In this document: piece by piece, positions 19,676-28,547 of the stretch | How the letters are laid out: every line of letters starts with the position of its first letter | Position numbering within the stretch: position 1 is the stretch's first letter | Source of the DNA: Nonomuraea rubra | Lineage (GTDB): Bacteria > Actinomycetota > Actinomycetes > Streptosporangiales > Streptosporangiaceae | Length of the DNA: 64,000 nt | Direction: 5' to 3' | Assembly: GCF_014207985.1 (NCBI RefSeq) | Contig: NZ_JACHMI010000001.1 | Location: forward strand, 6,245,001 to 6,309,000 | Notes under the pieces: generated by a model | Databases searched by the model: none | Told to the model about the DNA's origin: nothing | The model's input: only the letters and a program-made list of their open reading frames with translations | Made by a program: the position numbers and the translations under genes

Positions 19676-21909
19676 CGCTCGCCTCCCGTCCGTCCGCCGC
19701 GCGGACCGTACTCAGGAGGGTACGCGCGGACGGCGACGACGTGGGCGGACGGCGCGCCGTTCGTGGCCTCGACCACGATCCGCAGCGCGTCGGCCGGCAC
19801 GGGCTCGCCGAGGACGTGCACGTTGCGCCGCCGCCGGTTCTCGCGGGTCTCGGCCACCGGGTGCCACGCCCCGCCCCGCCGCACCTCGACCCGGTAGTCG
19901 CGGACGAGCGTGGGCAGCACCTCGAACGGGGTCCGGTGGTGGTGCAGGTTGATGAGGTCCTCGTTCACGTCGTCGTCGGCGATGACCTCGATGCGCGCGA
20001 TCGTCACGGGCCCCGGCCACTCCAGGTGCAGGGTGGCGGGCAGCGTGCCGGAGACCCACATGTGCGGCCCGGCGTAGGGGCGCTGGTAGCCGTCGAGAGC
20101 CTTGTCCGGGGCGAACGCCTGCGTGGCGCCCGTCTCCAGGCAGAACGTCCGGCGCAGCAGTCCCGTGTCCGCCCACTCGCGCAGCGGCTGGGGGCTCTCG
20201 TCCTGGGGGCGCAGCGGCACCTTGGTGAAGCAGAGCACACCGGGCGCCGGCTGGTCGGCGACGTGCAGGCCGACCAGCGGGTTCGCCTTGATGACGAGGA
20301 AGGCGTTGCGGGGAGTCTCGGGCCGCCAGTCCAGGCGCAGGTCGACCCACTGCTTCTCGCCCGCGGGCAGGGGGATCGCGCTGGTCGTGACGAGCTCGCG
20401 CGGCACGTAGTTCTGCCCGAGCACGGGGTCGTGCAGCTCGACGGTCAGCGTGGTGTCGCCGGCCGCGTCGGCCAGCAGCCGCACGCCGCCGAGTGCCGGG
20501 TCGGCGGGCAGCACCAGCCCGGCGTCCGCATCGAGCGGCCACAGGCCGGCCGGGACGTCCACGACCAGGCGGGTCAGCGTGCTCGACGCCGACGCGGTGG
20601 CGGCGCCCGCCAGGTCGGCGGGGTCGTCGAGCGGCAGCCCGACGACGGAGGCGTCCTCGCGCAGCAGGGTCCGCTGCAGGTCGGCGGCCGGTAGGTCGCG
20701 CGGGCGCGTGCCGCGCTCGGCGCAGAGCGCCGCGGCCGTGCCCGCCGCCTGCCCGATCGTGGCGCAGGTGGCCATCACCCTGGTCGAGCCGAACGCCACG
20801 TGGGAGGCGGAGATGTTGCGCCCGGCCATGAGCAGGTTGGGCACGTTGACCGAGTAGAGCGAGCGGTAGGGGATGTGGTAGATGCCGTCGGCGTAGCGTT
20901 GCTTGGCGCCGGCCTCGGTGGCGTACATGCCCTGCGGCGGGTGCAGGTCGATCGACCAGCCGCCGAACGCCACCCGATCGTCGAACGGCGTCTGGCCGAG
21001 GACGTCGTGCTGGGTGAGCACGTAGTCGCCGAGCAGGCGGCGGTACTCGCGCTTGCCCGGCAGCGCGCCCACCCATTCGAGCGTCATCGTGTCGGCGTCG
21101 AACTTGCCGGAGTTCTTGATGTAGTCCCAGATGCCGTACACGACCGACCACAGCTCGTCCCTGATGCGGTCGTTGTCGTGCACGGTGTCCAGCTCGCCGC
21201 CGAACTCGATCCACCAGTAGGCGCAGCCGTTGTCACCGGCCTTGATGATGCGCCGCTCGGGGATGGAGGTGGTGGTGATGTCCTTGGCGAAGCTCGGCGG
21301 GACGTAGCGGACCGGCTCCCCCGCGTCCTTCGTGTAGAACAGCAGCGTGCTGCCCAGCGTGATGTCGTCGGGCTCGTCCGGCGCCCACGGCTCGCCGTAC
21401 TCGGCGCGGCCCTCGCGGCCGATGCGGTAACGGGCGCCCGCGAGGTGGCCGACCAGGCCGTCGCCGGTGCAGTCGAGGAAGAGCGGCGACTCGAACGTGA
21501 TGAGCCGCTCCGAGCCCATCATCCAGCCCGTGACGGAGGAGATCCCGCTCTCGCCGGCGTCCACGAGGCGGACGTCGGTGTTGAGGTAGAGCGAGATGCC
21601 GGGCTCGGCGCGGACCGCGTCCAGCACCGTGGTGTCCCAGAGGTAGGGGTTGCCGAGCGGGTTGCGGTACTGGTTCTCGACCAGCAGCTCCCCCATGATG
21701 CCGCCCTCGCGGGCGTGGTGGTTCTTGCCGTGGCCGGTCGCACCGCACACCCAGACGCGCACCTCGCTGCTGGAGTTGCCGCCGAGCACCGGACGGTTGC
21801 CGACCAACGCCACCGTACGGCCGAGCCGGGCGGCGGCGACGGCCGCGCACACGCCCGCCAGGCCGCCACCCACGACGGTGATGTCATGACTTACGGTTTC
21901 TTCTCTCAT
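19672..21909 (-). CDS. FAD-dependent oxidoreductase with C-terminal discoidin-like domain
   Basis: Flavoprotein of 745 residues. ATG 21909 overlaps the stop of the glycoside hydrolase-like gene (ATGA). The N-terminal dinucleotide fold is DITVVGGGLAGVCAAVAAAR, followed by ALVGNRPVLGGNSSSEVRVW and REGGIMGELLVENQ. LFLDCTGDGLVGHLAGA lies near residue 165-180, and the closing FAD site is PNLLMAGRNISASHVAFGST near 375. This is the FAD_oxidored family found in polysaccharide loci (often named xanthan lyase). From about residue 600 a second domain (TLHLEWPGPVTIARIEVIAD) resembles a carbohydrate-binding discoidin fold. No signal peptide is seen. Such enzymes oxidise sugars or rearrange C-glycosides; the substrate is unknown. 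Confidence 0.85.
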   Translation of the reverse strand: MREETVSHDITVVGGGLAGVCAAVAAARLGRTVALVGNRPVLGGNSSSEVRVWVCGATGHGKNHHAREGGIMGELLVENQYRNPLGNPYLWDTTVLDAVRAEPGISLYLNTDVRLVDAGESGISSVTGWMMGSERLITFESPLFLDCTGDGLVGHLAGARYRIGREGRAEYGEPWAPDEPDDITLGSTLLFYTKDAGEPVRYVPPSFAKDITTTSIPERRIIKAGDNGCAYWWIEFGGELDTVHDNDRIRDELWSVVYGIWDYIKNSGKFDADTMTLEWVGALPGKREYRRLLGDYVLTQHDVLGQTPFDDRVAFGGWSIDLHPPQGMYATEAGAKQRYADGIYHIPYRSLYSVNVPNLLMAGRNISASHVAFGSTRVMATCATIGQAAGTAAALCAERGTRPRDLPAADLQRTLLREDASVVGLPLDDPADLAGAATASASSTLTRLVVDVPAGLWPLDADAGLVLPADPALGGVRLLADAAGDTTLTVELHDPVLGQNYVPRELVTTSAIPLPAGEKQWVDLRLDWRPETPRNAFLVIKANPLVGLHVADQPAPGVLCFTKVPLRPQDESPQPLREWADTGLLRRTFCLETGATQAFAPDKALDGYQRPYAGPHMWVSGTLPATLHLEWPGPVTIARIEVIADDDVNEDLINLHHHRTPFEVLPTLVRDYRVEVRRGGAWHPVAETRENRRRRNVHVLGEPVPADALRIVVEATNGAPSAHVVAVRAYPPEYGPRGGRTGGER

Positions 21910-24161
21910 TGGCTCAATCCGTAGTAGATGCGGGGCGCGCCGTCGAGGACCACCCGCACCTTGCCGTTGCGGACGGGCAGGGTGCGCTCGCGGCCGATGC
22001 AGTCCACCTCGCGCACCGTGGCGCCCTCGGCGGGCAGGAGCAGGGGCGTCTTGGTCGGCCAGTGGTCGGCCCAGGCCTCCTGGTGCGGATACCACTGGTC
22101 GGCGCCGTGGTCGGCGTGCTGGAGATAGCCGTCCTTGCGGCTCCACAGGATCGAGAACCCGTCGAACAGCAGGCCCTTGAGCTCCGGGTCGGGGAAGGTC
22201 AGCCAGCGGACGAACCTCGCCCCCTCCAGGGTCCGGGTGGCCGTGGCGTAGGCCAGCAGCGCGGCCTTGACGCTGGTGTCGCGGTTCATCAGCCCGAAGT
22301 GGTACTCGGGGTTGGCGGGGTCGGCCTCCTGCGGATGGTGGATCGTGCTGTCGTGGGGCTGGTACCAGTTCACCCCGTCCACGCCCTCCGAGACCGCCAG
22401 CGCCAGGGTGAGCAGCACGTTCTCCGCCGCCTGCCGGTGGTTGTCGTTCCACCACCGGTTCGGCCTGGTGCAGGCGTACGCCTCGGTGAGCCACAGCTCC
22501 TTGCCGCCGCCCTGCTCGTCGATGGTCCTGCGAGCCTCCTTCAGCGCGCCGAGGAAGTTCCAGTACGTGCCGTTCTCGCCCTGCTCCCACTCCTCGGGCG
22601 GTGGCGCGTAGTCGGGGGTGAAGTTGCCGCGCCCGGGGTGGAAGGCGAACCCGTCGATCAGGTCCCAGCCGCCCGCCTCGATGAACTTCGCGGTCCACAC
22701 CGTGTCCATGCCGCCGAGGCCGCAGTTCAGCAGCTTGATGCCGGAGTCCTTGAGCCGGTCGTGGATCGGCTTGAGCCCGTCGCGGATGTACTCGGGCACC
22801 CGCTTGCCCTGCATCCACGGGTTGTTCAGCTCGTTGGCGACCTCGAAGTAGCGGGCGCCCGACGCCCTGGCGACGGCCGCGCGGTCGTCGGCCCAGGCGG
22901 CGATCTGCTCGGGCGTGCCGTTGAAGATGACGCCGCCGAGCTGCACGTTGTGCGGGACGCCGAGCGCGTCCAGCTCGGCGGCTGAGTGGCCGGGCGCGCC
23001 GTCGTAGGCGATGCGGACCGACTTCACGCCGATCCTGCGCATCAGCGTCCCGACCGACTCCTTGTCCGGCACCAGCATCCAGAAGTAGTTGGAGACGCCG
23101 AACCTGCCCTCGGCCTGGTAGTCGTACGGCTTCAGCGTGGCCAGGTTCGTCCTGGCGAACGCCTCGTCGGTGTCGGAGACGGCCTTGACCTCGGCGAACA
23201 GGATGCCCTGGGCGGAGCCTGCGACCGTGAACGCCTCGTCCCAGACCGCTCCGGGAGCCAGCGTCCTGGTCAGCGTGCCGTGCCCGGCCTTCCTGCCGTC
23301 GAAGTCGCGGGCGCACCAGGTCAGCCGCACGCTGCGCTCGGTGGCCGAGCCGTTGACGACCTGGGCTCTGAGGCTCATGCGCGCGTCCGGCTCGTACAGG
23401 CCGAACGGCTGCTCGCACCAGGTGTCCACGCTCAGCGGGAGCCCGGTGGCCAGGCCGTTGGCGGCCGACGGGCGCATCGCGCCGAGCACCAGCTCGGCCT
23501 CGGTCACGGTCCCGGTGGTGGCGGGGGCGTGGATCCAGGTGGCGTTGGTGAAGCCGGGCGTGGTCTTGTCCAGGCGGATGAACGCGGCGCCGTCCGCCCA
23601 GGTCTCCTGGTAGAGGGCGCCGGCGTTGACCTCGTACGGGACGCCGCCGCGCGGATCGCGGGTCCACCGGGTGACGGGCACGTAGCGCTCGGGCGCCGAG
23701 GGGCCGAGCACGGTCCTGGCGAACATGAAGCCGGAAGGCGTCAGGGTGGTGCTGCCGCTCACCTCCCAGCGCAGGTGCGCCCTGCGGGCCGAGACGGTGA
23801 ACAGGCCGCGCACCTTGACCTGCTGGGCCGACGCCGACATCACGTAGTCGACCTGGATGGCGGGCCTGCCGTCCACGGTCACCAGCGAGGGCGTGCCGCC
23901 GAACGTGCGCTGCTGCCCGAGCACGGTGTCCTTGATCATGAAGTGGCTGAGCCGGAGGCGGTCGGCGTCGTCGCGCACCAGGATCGAGCCACCCGCCTCG
24001 GCGATCAGCGTGATGCCGTCGGCCTGGACGGAGATCGGCTCGGCGGCGTCACCGCTCTGGGGGCCGGTCCGAGTACTGGCCGCGGCGGGTGTGGCGGCGA
24101 AGGTCGCGCCGGCCGCGGCGGGGAGAGCTTGCAGGAGGATACGACGGGAAATTTCGGCCAT
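21906..24161 (-). CDS. Exported glycoside hydrolase-like protein (Tat signal)
   Basis: Secreted protein of 751 residues. Residues 4-28 form a twin-arginine signal (SRRILLQAL then an Ala-rich stretch). Residues about 40-320 are a beta-rich accessory region. From about 340 a TIM-barrel of glycoside hydrolase clan A type follows, with GARYFEVANELNNPW near 445 (acid/base Glu) and ELWLTEAYAC near 560 (nucleophile Glu). A C-terminal beta domain ends in GAPRIYYGL. It lies in the LacI operon between the permease genes and the FAD oxidoreductase, so it probably releases the sugar imported by the ABC transporter. The specific GH family is not clear to me. Confidence 0.8.
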   Translation of the reverse strand: MAEISRRILLQALPAAAGATFAATPAAASTRTGPQSGDAAEPISVQADGITLIAEAGGSILVRDDADRLRLSHFMIKDTVLGQQRTFGGTPSLVTVDGRPAIQVDYVMSASAQQVKVRGLFTVSARRAHLRWEVSGSTTLTPSGFMFARTVLGPSAPERYVPVTRWTRDPRGGVPYEVNAGALYQETWADGAAFIRLDKTTPGFTNATWIHAPATTGTVTEAELVLGAMRPSAANGLATGLPLSVDTWCEQPFGLYEPDARMSLRAQVVNGSATERSVRLTWCARDFDGRKAGHGTLTRTLAPGAVWDEAFTVAGSAQGILFAEVKAVSDTDEAFARTNLATLKPYDYQAEGRFGVSNYFWMLVPDKESVGTLMRRIGVKSVRIAYDGAPGHSAAELDALGVPHNVQLGGVIFNGTPEQIAAWADDRAAVARASGARYFEVANELNNPWMQGKRVPEYIRDGLKPIHDRLKDSGIKLLNCGLGGMDTVWTAKFIEAGGWDLIDGFAFHPGRGNFTPDYAPPPEEWEQGENGTYWNFLGALKEARRTIDEQGGGKELWLTEAYACTRPNRWWNDNHRQAAENVLLTLALAVSEGVDGVNWYQPHDSTIHHPQEADPANPEYHFGLMNRDTSVKAALLAYATATRTLEGARFVRWLTFPDPELKGLLFDGFSILWSRKDGYLQHADHGADQWYPHQEAWADHWPTKTPLLLPAEGATVREVDCIGRERTLPVRNGKVRVVLDGAPRIYYGLSQ

Positions 24162-24182
24162 GGGGGTGCCTTTCGTGAAATG

Positions 24183-25034
24183 TCAGCCCTTGATGCCGGT
24201 GAAGCCGAGCCCGGCCACGATGTGCTTCTGGAAGACCAGGAACACCAGCACCGGCGGCGCCAGCGCCATCGCCATGGCGGCGATCAGCTCGTCCTGCGGC
24301 GCCTGCTCGGCCAGGTTGGCCAGGGCCACGCTGATCGGCTGCTTCTCGGGGTCGGTGATGGCCACGAGCGGCCAGATGAAGTCCTTCCAGCTGTGCATGA
24401 CGGCCAGCAGGCTGATCACGGCCAGGATCGGGCGGCTCATCGGCAGCACGATCCTGGTCAGCAACTGCCACGTGTTCGCCCCGTCCACCCGCGCCGCCGC
24501 GAACAGCTCGGGCGGCAGCGCGTCGAAGAACCGCTTGGCCAGCAGCACGTTGAACGCGTAGGCCCCCGAAGGCAGCCAGATCGACCAGTACGAGTCCACC
24601 AGCCCCAGGTCGATGACCGTCAGGAACAGGCTGGTCATCGAGACCGTGTAGGGCACGAACATCGTGGCCAGGATCGCGCCGTAGACGTACCTGCCGAACC
24701 AGGGCCGCAGCACCGACAGCGCGAAGCCCGCGGTGACCGCGACGACGAGCTGCACCGCCCACGAACCGCCCACCACCTGCACGGTGTTGAGAAGGTAGTG
24801 GCCGATGCCGAGGTCGTCCCAGGCGGTGGCGAAGTTCTCCGGGCGCGGGTCGGCGGGCCACAGGTCGAGCGGCTTGGAGATCAGGTCGGCGCTCGGCGAC
24901 ATCGCGCCCTTGACCGTCATGTAGAGGGGGCCGAGGCCGATCAGGACCAGGAAGGCCAGCGTGAGCGCCTGGATCGTACGCAGTCCCGCCCTGACGGCCG
25001 GGCGGCGCTCCTCCACGGGTGAGATCAGGCTCAT
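24183..25034 (-). CDS. Carbohydrate ABC transporter permease (MalG type)
   Basis: Inner-membrane permease of 283 residues with six hydrophobic segments (for example LTLAFLVLIGLGPLYMTV near 25, VQLVVAVTAGFALSVL near 95, LAVISLLAVMHSW near 205). The ABC-coupling EAA loop is AAARVDGANTWQLLTRIVLP near 180-200. The start at ATG 25034 overlaps the stop of the upstream permease (ATGA). It partners that permease and the binding protein. No ATP-binding subunit is in the cluster, so a shared MsiK-type ATPase encoded elsewhere is likely, as is common in actinomycetes. Confidence 0.92.
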   Translation of the reverse strand: MSLISPVEERRPAVRAGLRTIQALTLAFLVLIGLGPLYMTVKGAMSPSADLISKPLDLWPADPRPENFATAWDDLGIGHYLLNTVQVVGGSWAVQLVVAVTAGFALSVLRPWFGRYVYGAILATMFVPYTVSMTSLFLTVIDLGLVDSYWSIWLPSGAYAFNVLLAKRFFDALPPELFAAARVDGANTWQLLTRIVLPMSRPILAVISLLAVMHSWKDFIWPLVAITDPEKQPISVALANLAEQAPQDELIAAMAMALAPPVLVFLVFQKHIVAGLGFTGIKG

Positions 25035-25963
25035 GACGCGCTCCAGCTCCTGGTGGCCCGCAGGTAGACGGCCGACAGCAGGCCCAGGACGATCGCCAGC
25101 AGGAACGACAGCGCCGCCGCCTGGCCGTAGGCGCCGTCCTGGAAGGCGTACCTGAAGATCAGCAGCAGGACGGTGAGCGTGGCGTTCTCCGGGCCGCCGC
25201 CGGTGAAGACGTACGGTTCGGTGAAGACCTGCATGGTGCTGATGAGCTGCATCAGCAGCAGCAGGCCGATCACCGGGCGGAGCTGGGGCAGCGTGATGTG
25301 CCACACGCGCGTCCAGATCGACGCCCCGTCCATCTGCGCGGCCTCGTACAGCTCGGACGGGACGCCGACGATCGCGGCCAGGTAGATCAGCACGGCGCCG
25401 CCCATGCCCGCCCAGGTGGACTGCAGGACCAGGCTGAGCATCGCCGTGTCCGGCGAGTCCAGCCACGGGTAGGGCCCCAGCCCCACGAGGGCGAGCAGCC
25501 CGTTGAACAGGCCGTGCCCCGGGTCGTAGAACCACTTCCAGAGCAGGATCGCCACCACGGGCGGCACCACCACGGGCAGGTAGACGAGGAAGCGGTAGAC
25601 GCCCGCGCCCCTGCGTACGGTCGACAGCACCACGGCCAGCACCAGCGGCGCGGGGAAGCCGATGAGCAGGGCCAGCCCGACGAACAGCAGCGTGTTGGCC
25701 ACGGCCGTGCCCAGCAGCGGGTCGGCGAACAGGGCGCGGAAGTTGTCCAGGCCCACCCAGGTGGCGGCGTCGACCAGGTTCGTCTCCTGGAAGCTGATCA
25801 GCAGGCCCCTGACGATCGGCCACCAGGAGAACACCCCGAACACCACCAGCGCCGGGACGAGGAACAGCAGCGCGGTCAGCGTGTGGCGGCCCCGCTTGAC
25901 GGCGGGGCTCGCCGCCACGGCGGGAAGGGGGATGGCGGGCGTCCCGGCGCGTCCGGCACTCAC
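25031..25963 (-). CDS. Carbohydrate ABC transporter permease (MalF type)
   Basis: Permease of 310 residues from GTG 25963, overlapping the binding-protein stop as GTGA. The first transmembrane segment is ALLFLVPALVVFGVFSWWPI, followed by LLISFQETNLV and WVGLDNFRALFADP, typical of MalF/UgpA proteins. The EAA loop is ELYEAAQMDGASIWTRVWHI near 220. The last helices are LSFLLAIVLGLLSAVYLR. It pairs with the MalG-type permease downstream. Confidence 0.92.
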   Translation of the reverse strand: MSAGRAGTPAIPLPAVAASPAVKRGRHTLTALLFLVPALVVFGVFSWWPIVRGLLISFQETNLVDAATWVGLDNFRALFADPLLGTAVANTLLFVGLALLIGFPAPLVLAVVLSTVRRGAGVYRFLVYLPVVVPPVVAILLWKWFYDPGHGLFNGLLALVGLGPYPWLDSPDTAMLSLVLQSTWAGMGGAVLIYLAAIVGVPSELYEAAQMDGASIWTRVWHITLPQLRPVIGLLLLMQLISTMQVFTEPYVFTGGGPENATLTVLLLIFRYAFQDGAYGQAAALSFLLAIVLGLLSAVYLRATRSWSAS

Positions 25964-27321
25964 TGCCTGGCCGCCGCGAGTTTGGCGTTGACGTCCGTCT
26001 CCGCCTTGGCCAGCAGGGCGTCCACGGACGCGTCCTCGTCGGTGAGCACCGCCTGGACCACCGTGTCGAGCACCGCGTACACCTGCTGGGCCTGAACGGC
26101 GGGCTCGGGGCGCAGGGTGAGCGACGGGGTGCCCTCCAGCCAGGGGCGGAAGTGCTCCAGCTTGACGTTCACGTACGGCTTGACGGCCTCGTCGATCTTG
26201 GCCTGCTGCGTGGCGTCGAACATCGGCAGCGTGGGCACCCCGACCGCCGACTCGGGGTCGGCGGCCAGTTCCTTGGCCCTGGAGGCGGCGACGGCCGGGT
26301 CGTACTGCGGCTCGGCGTAGGCGAACAGCAGCCACTTCACCGCCGCGGCGGCCTTCTCCGCGGTCACGGACTTGGGCACCAGGTAGACGTCGCCGCCGGT
26401 CAGCGTGGCGTTCCCGCCGGCCTGAGGCAGCGGGCCGACGCCGAACGCGTCGGTGTCCTCCATCCCGTACGTCATCTTGGCCAGCCGGTAGGTGCCCGGC
26501 GTGCCCATGTACATGCCGATCTCGCCGGCGGCGAACCGCTTGATCACGTCGTTCTGGTCGTTGAGCTGCGAGTCGCCCATGGAGTCGTCCGTCCAGCGCA
26601 TCTCCTTGAGCAGGCCCAGCGCCTTCTTCACCGGGTCGGCATTGAAGGCGGCCACGTACCTGCCGCCCTCCTCGCGCTCGATCTCGCCGCCGTGCGTGTA
26701 GGCGAGCATGGTGAGCTGCCAGCCGCCCTGGTTGTTCTTCGACTCGTGCACGAAGCCCGCCTTGCCGGTCCTGGCAGAGATGGCCTTGGCCGCGGCCCTG
26801 ACCTCGTCCCAGGTCGCGGGCGGCTTGTCGGGGTCGAGCCCGGCCTTGGTGAACAGGTCGCGGTTGTAGACCAGGCCCTGGGCGAAGGGTGCCTGCGGGA
26901 CGCCGTACACCTCGCCGGCCGCGTCGCTGAGCGGGCGCAGGACCTGAGGGTTGAACTCCTTGTAGTGGGCCCAGCCCGACAGCTCCTTGGTCAGCGGCCT
27001 GACCTGCTTGCGGGCGATGAGGCCCTGCGGCTCGGTCAGCGGAACCTTGATCACCTCTTCGACCTTGCCGCCCGCCAGCTTGGCGGAGAACGTCAGCGGG
27101 TCGAACACCGTGGTCGAGCCCTGCACCTTGATCCCGGGGTTGCGCCGCTCGAACTCCGCCACCATCTTCTTGAACTGCTCCAGGCCCGGTTTGTCCGTGG
27201 CGGGAGGCATGCCCTGGACCCGGATCACGACGGTTCCGGGCTCGCCGGAGGAGGGGGACCCGCATCCGGCGAGCGCCGTGGTGAGTACGGCGCAGCCGAG
27301 GAGGCCGGCGGTCAGCTTCAT
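25960..27321 (-). CDS. Sugar ABC transporter substrate-binding lipoprotein
   Basis: Extracytoplasmic binding protein of 453 residues. The lipobox LAGC places the lipidated Cys at residue 20. The mature protein shows the family-1 pattern of carbohydrate binding proteins (FKKMVAEFERRNPGIKVQ, VPQAPFAQGLVYNRDLF, TWDEVRAAAKAI, FAAGEIGMYMGTPGTYRLA). The start at ATG 27321 is the only one giving an intact signal sequence. It is the first transport gene after lacI (92 bp) and starts the overlapping permease-hydrolase-oxidase chain. The ligand is probably an oligosaccharide released by the exported hydrolase. Confidence 0.92.
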   Translation of the reverse strand: MKLTAGLLGCAVLTTALAGCGSPSSGEPGTVVIRVQGMPPATDKPGLEQFKKMVAEFERRNPGIKVQGSTTVFDPLTFSAKLAGGKVEEVIKVPLTEPQGLIARKQVRPLTKELSGWAHYKEFNPQVLRPLSDAAGEVYGVPQAPFAQGLVYNRDLFTKAGLDPDKPPATWDEVRAAAKAISARTGKAGFVHESKNNQGGWQLTMLAYTHGGEIEREEGGRYVAAFNADPVKKALGLLKEMRWTDDSMGDSQLNDQNDVIKRFAAGEIGMYMGTPGTYRLAKMTYGMEDTDAFGVGPLPQAGGNATLTGGDVYLVPKSVTAEKAAAAVKWLLFAYAEPQYDPAVAASRAKELAADPESAVGVPTLPMFDATQQAKIDEAVKPYVNVKLEHFRPWLEGTPSLTLRPEPAVQAQQVYAVLDTVVQAVLTDEDASVDALLAKAETDVNAKLAAARQ

Positions 27322-27413
27322 GATGACTCCTGTGGTGGAGGTGGCGCAGGTCGAGATGGCGGTAGGGCGCGCGGGCCGTACCGGAAGGGGGGTCGCTGAA
27401 CGTGGGTGCGGGC

Positions 27414-28385
27414 TCAGCCGGGGGCGGCGCCCGTGGAGGCCCGGGGGATCAGGCGCGAGCCGATCTCGACGGCCCGCGCCCCGCTCTTGCCCGTGATGGT
27501 GTTGACCAGCAGGTCGGCGGCCCGGGTGGCGATCTCGTCGGCCGAGATCCTGATCGTGGTGAGTGAGGGGGTGGAGGTGGCGGCGAGCAGCGTGTCGTCT
27601 ATCCCGATCACGCTCACCTGGCCGGGCACGCCGATGCCGAGCTTGGCGAACTGGTGCAGCACTCCGAGCGCCACCAGGTCGTTGTGCGCGAGCACCGCGG
27701 TCGCCTCGCCCGCCGCGACGAGCGTCGCCGCGTGCACGCCGGTCTCGAAGCGGGGCTCGTACGGGCCGAGCTCGGTCAGCGTCAGGTCGTGGGCCTCGAA
27801 GACCTCCCTGATGGACTTGCCGCGGCCGTGCTCGCCGTGCTCGCCGTTGACGAAGACGCACCGGGTGTGCCCGTACGCCTTGAGGTGCTCGGCGGCCTGC
27901 GCGATCCCCTGCGACAGGGAGATGCGCAGCTCGGGCAGCCCTTCGACGTGCCGGTTGACCAGGACGGTGGGCATCTCGGCGCCGAGTTCGCGCAGCCGTT
28001 CCTCCGGCAGGGTGGAGGCCCACAGGATCAGGCCGTCCACCTGCTTGGACACCGCGGCGATGGTCTCCAGCTCGTCGTACTCGCGCTCGTCGGTGTCTGC
28101 GGCCAGGACGGTGTAGCCGAGCCGCCTGGCGCGGGCCTGCATCGCCTTGAAGATCGGCGGGAAGAACGGGTTCGCGATGTCGGGGATGATCAGGCCGATC
28201 GACCCCGTCCTGCCGCCGCGCAGTGAGCGGGCGGCGGGGTTGGGCGAGTAGCCCAGCTCGGCCGCCACCTCGCGGACCCGCTGCAGGGTCTGCGGCTGCA
28301 CCTGCTCCGGCGCGGTGAACGCACGGGAGACCGTCGAGACGGACACCCCGGCGGCGCTCGCCACCTGCTTGATCGTTACCGCCAC
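27414..28385 (-). CDS. LacI family repressor
   Basis: Repressor of 323 residues. GTG 28385 is chosen because the HTH begins three codons later (TIKQVASAAGVSVSTVSRAF) and GGGAGGA lies upstream; a longer frame from 28484 would run over the operator. After the hinge (GYSPNPAARSLRGGRTGSIG) comes the periplasmic-binding-like effector domain (DGLILWASTLPEERL, VLAHNDLVALGVLHQF, VSVIGIDDT). It is the first gene of the minus-strand sugar operon and divergent from the enolase-superfamily gene, so one operator region could control the whole cluster. Confidence 0.92.
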   Translation of the reverse strand: MAVTIKQVASAAGVSVSTVSRAFTAPEQVQPQTLQRVREVAAELGYSPNPAARSLRGGRTGSIGLIIPDIANPFFPPIFKAMQARARRLGYTVLAADTDEREYDELETIAAVSKQVDGLILWASTLPEERLRELGAEMPTVLVNRHVEGLPELRISLSQGIAQAAEHLKAYGHTRCVFVNGEHGEHGRGKSIREVFEAHDLTLTELGPYEPRFETGVHAATLVAAGEATAVLAHNDLVALGVLHQFAKLGIGVPGQVSVIGIDDTLLAATSTPSLTTIRISADEIATRAADLLVNTITGKSGARAVEIGSRLIPRASTGAAPG

Positions 28386-28420
28386 GCGTCCGTCCTCCCG
28401 TGTCGACTGGCTGGGAGGAT

Positions 28421-28438
28421 CGTTGCAAACGTTCCCGG
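28421..28438. promoter_or_regulatory. Candidate LacI operator
   Basis: CGTTGCAAACGTTCCCGG has an AACGTT centre with partly symmetric flanks (GCAAACGTTcC), the form usual for LacI-family sites with a central CG step. It lies 36-53 bp upstream of the lacI start, in the gap to the enolase-superfamily gene. A looser match, GTTTGCGGGATCGTTTTC, occurs just before that gene's ribosome site at 28519-28536. Confidence 0.55.
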
Positions 28439-28547
28439 AATGCGTCAAGAGTGTTTCGTACGGGAAAACCCCCGACCTGTTCAACTCAGCGCCGCTCTGT
28501 CATGATGCAGATCTGAATGTTTGCGGGATCGTTTTCAAGGGGGTCAC

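Noticed and set aside
22986..25022. Long plus-strand frame over the glycosidase and permease genes
   Set aside because: Opposite strand to an operon with clear motifs; the reading is Gly/Arg/His-rich with no recognisable domain.
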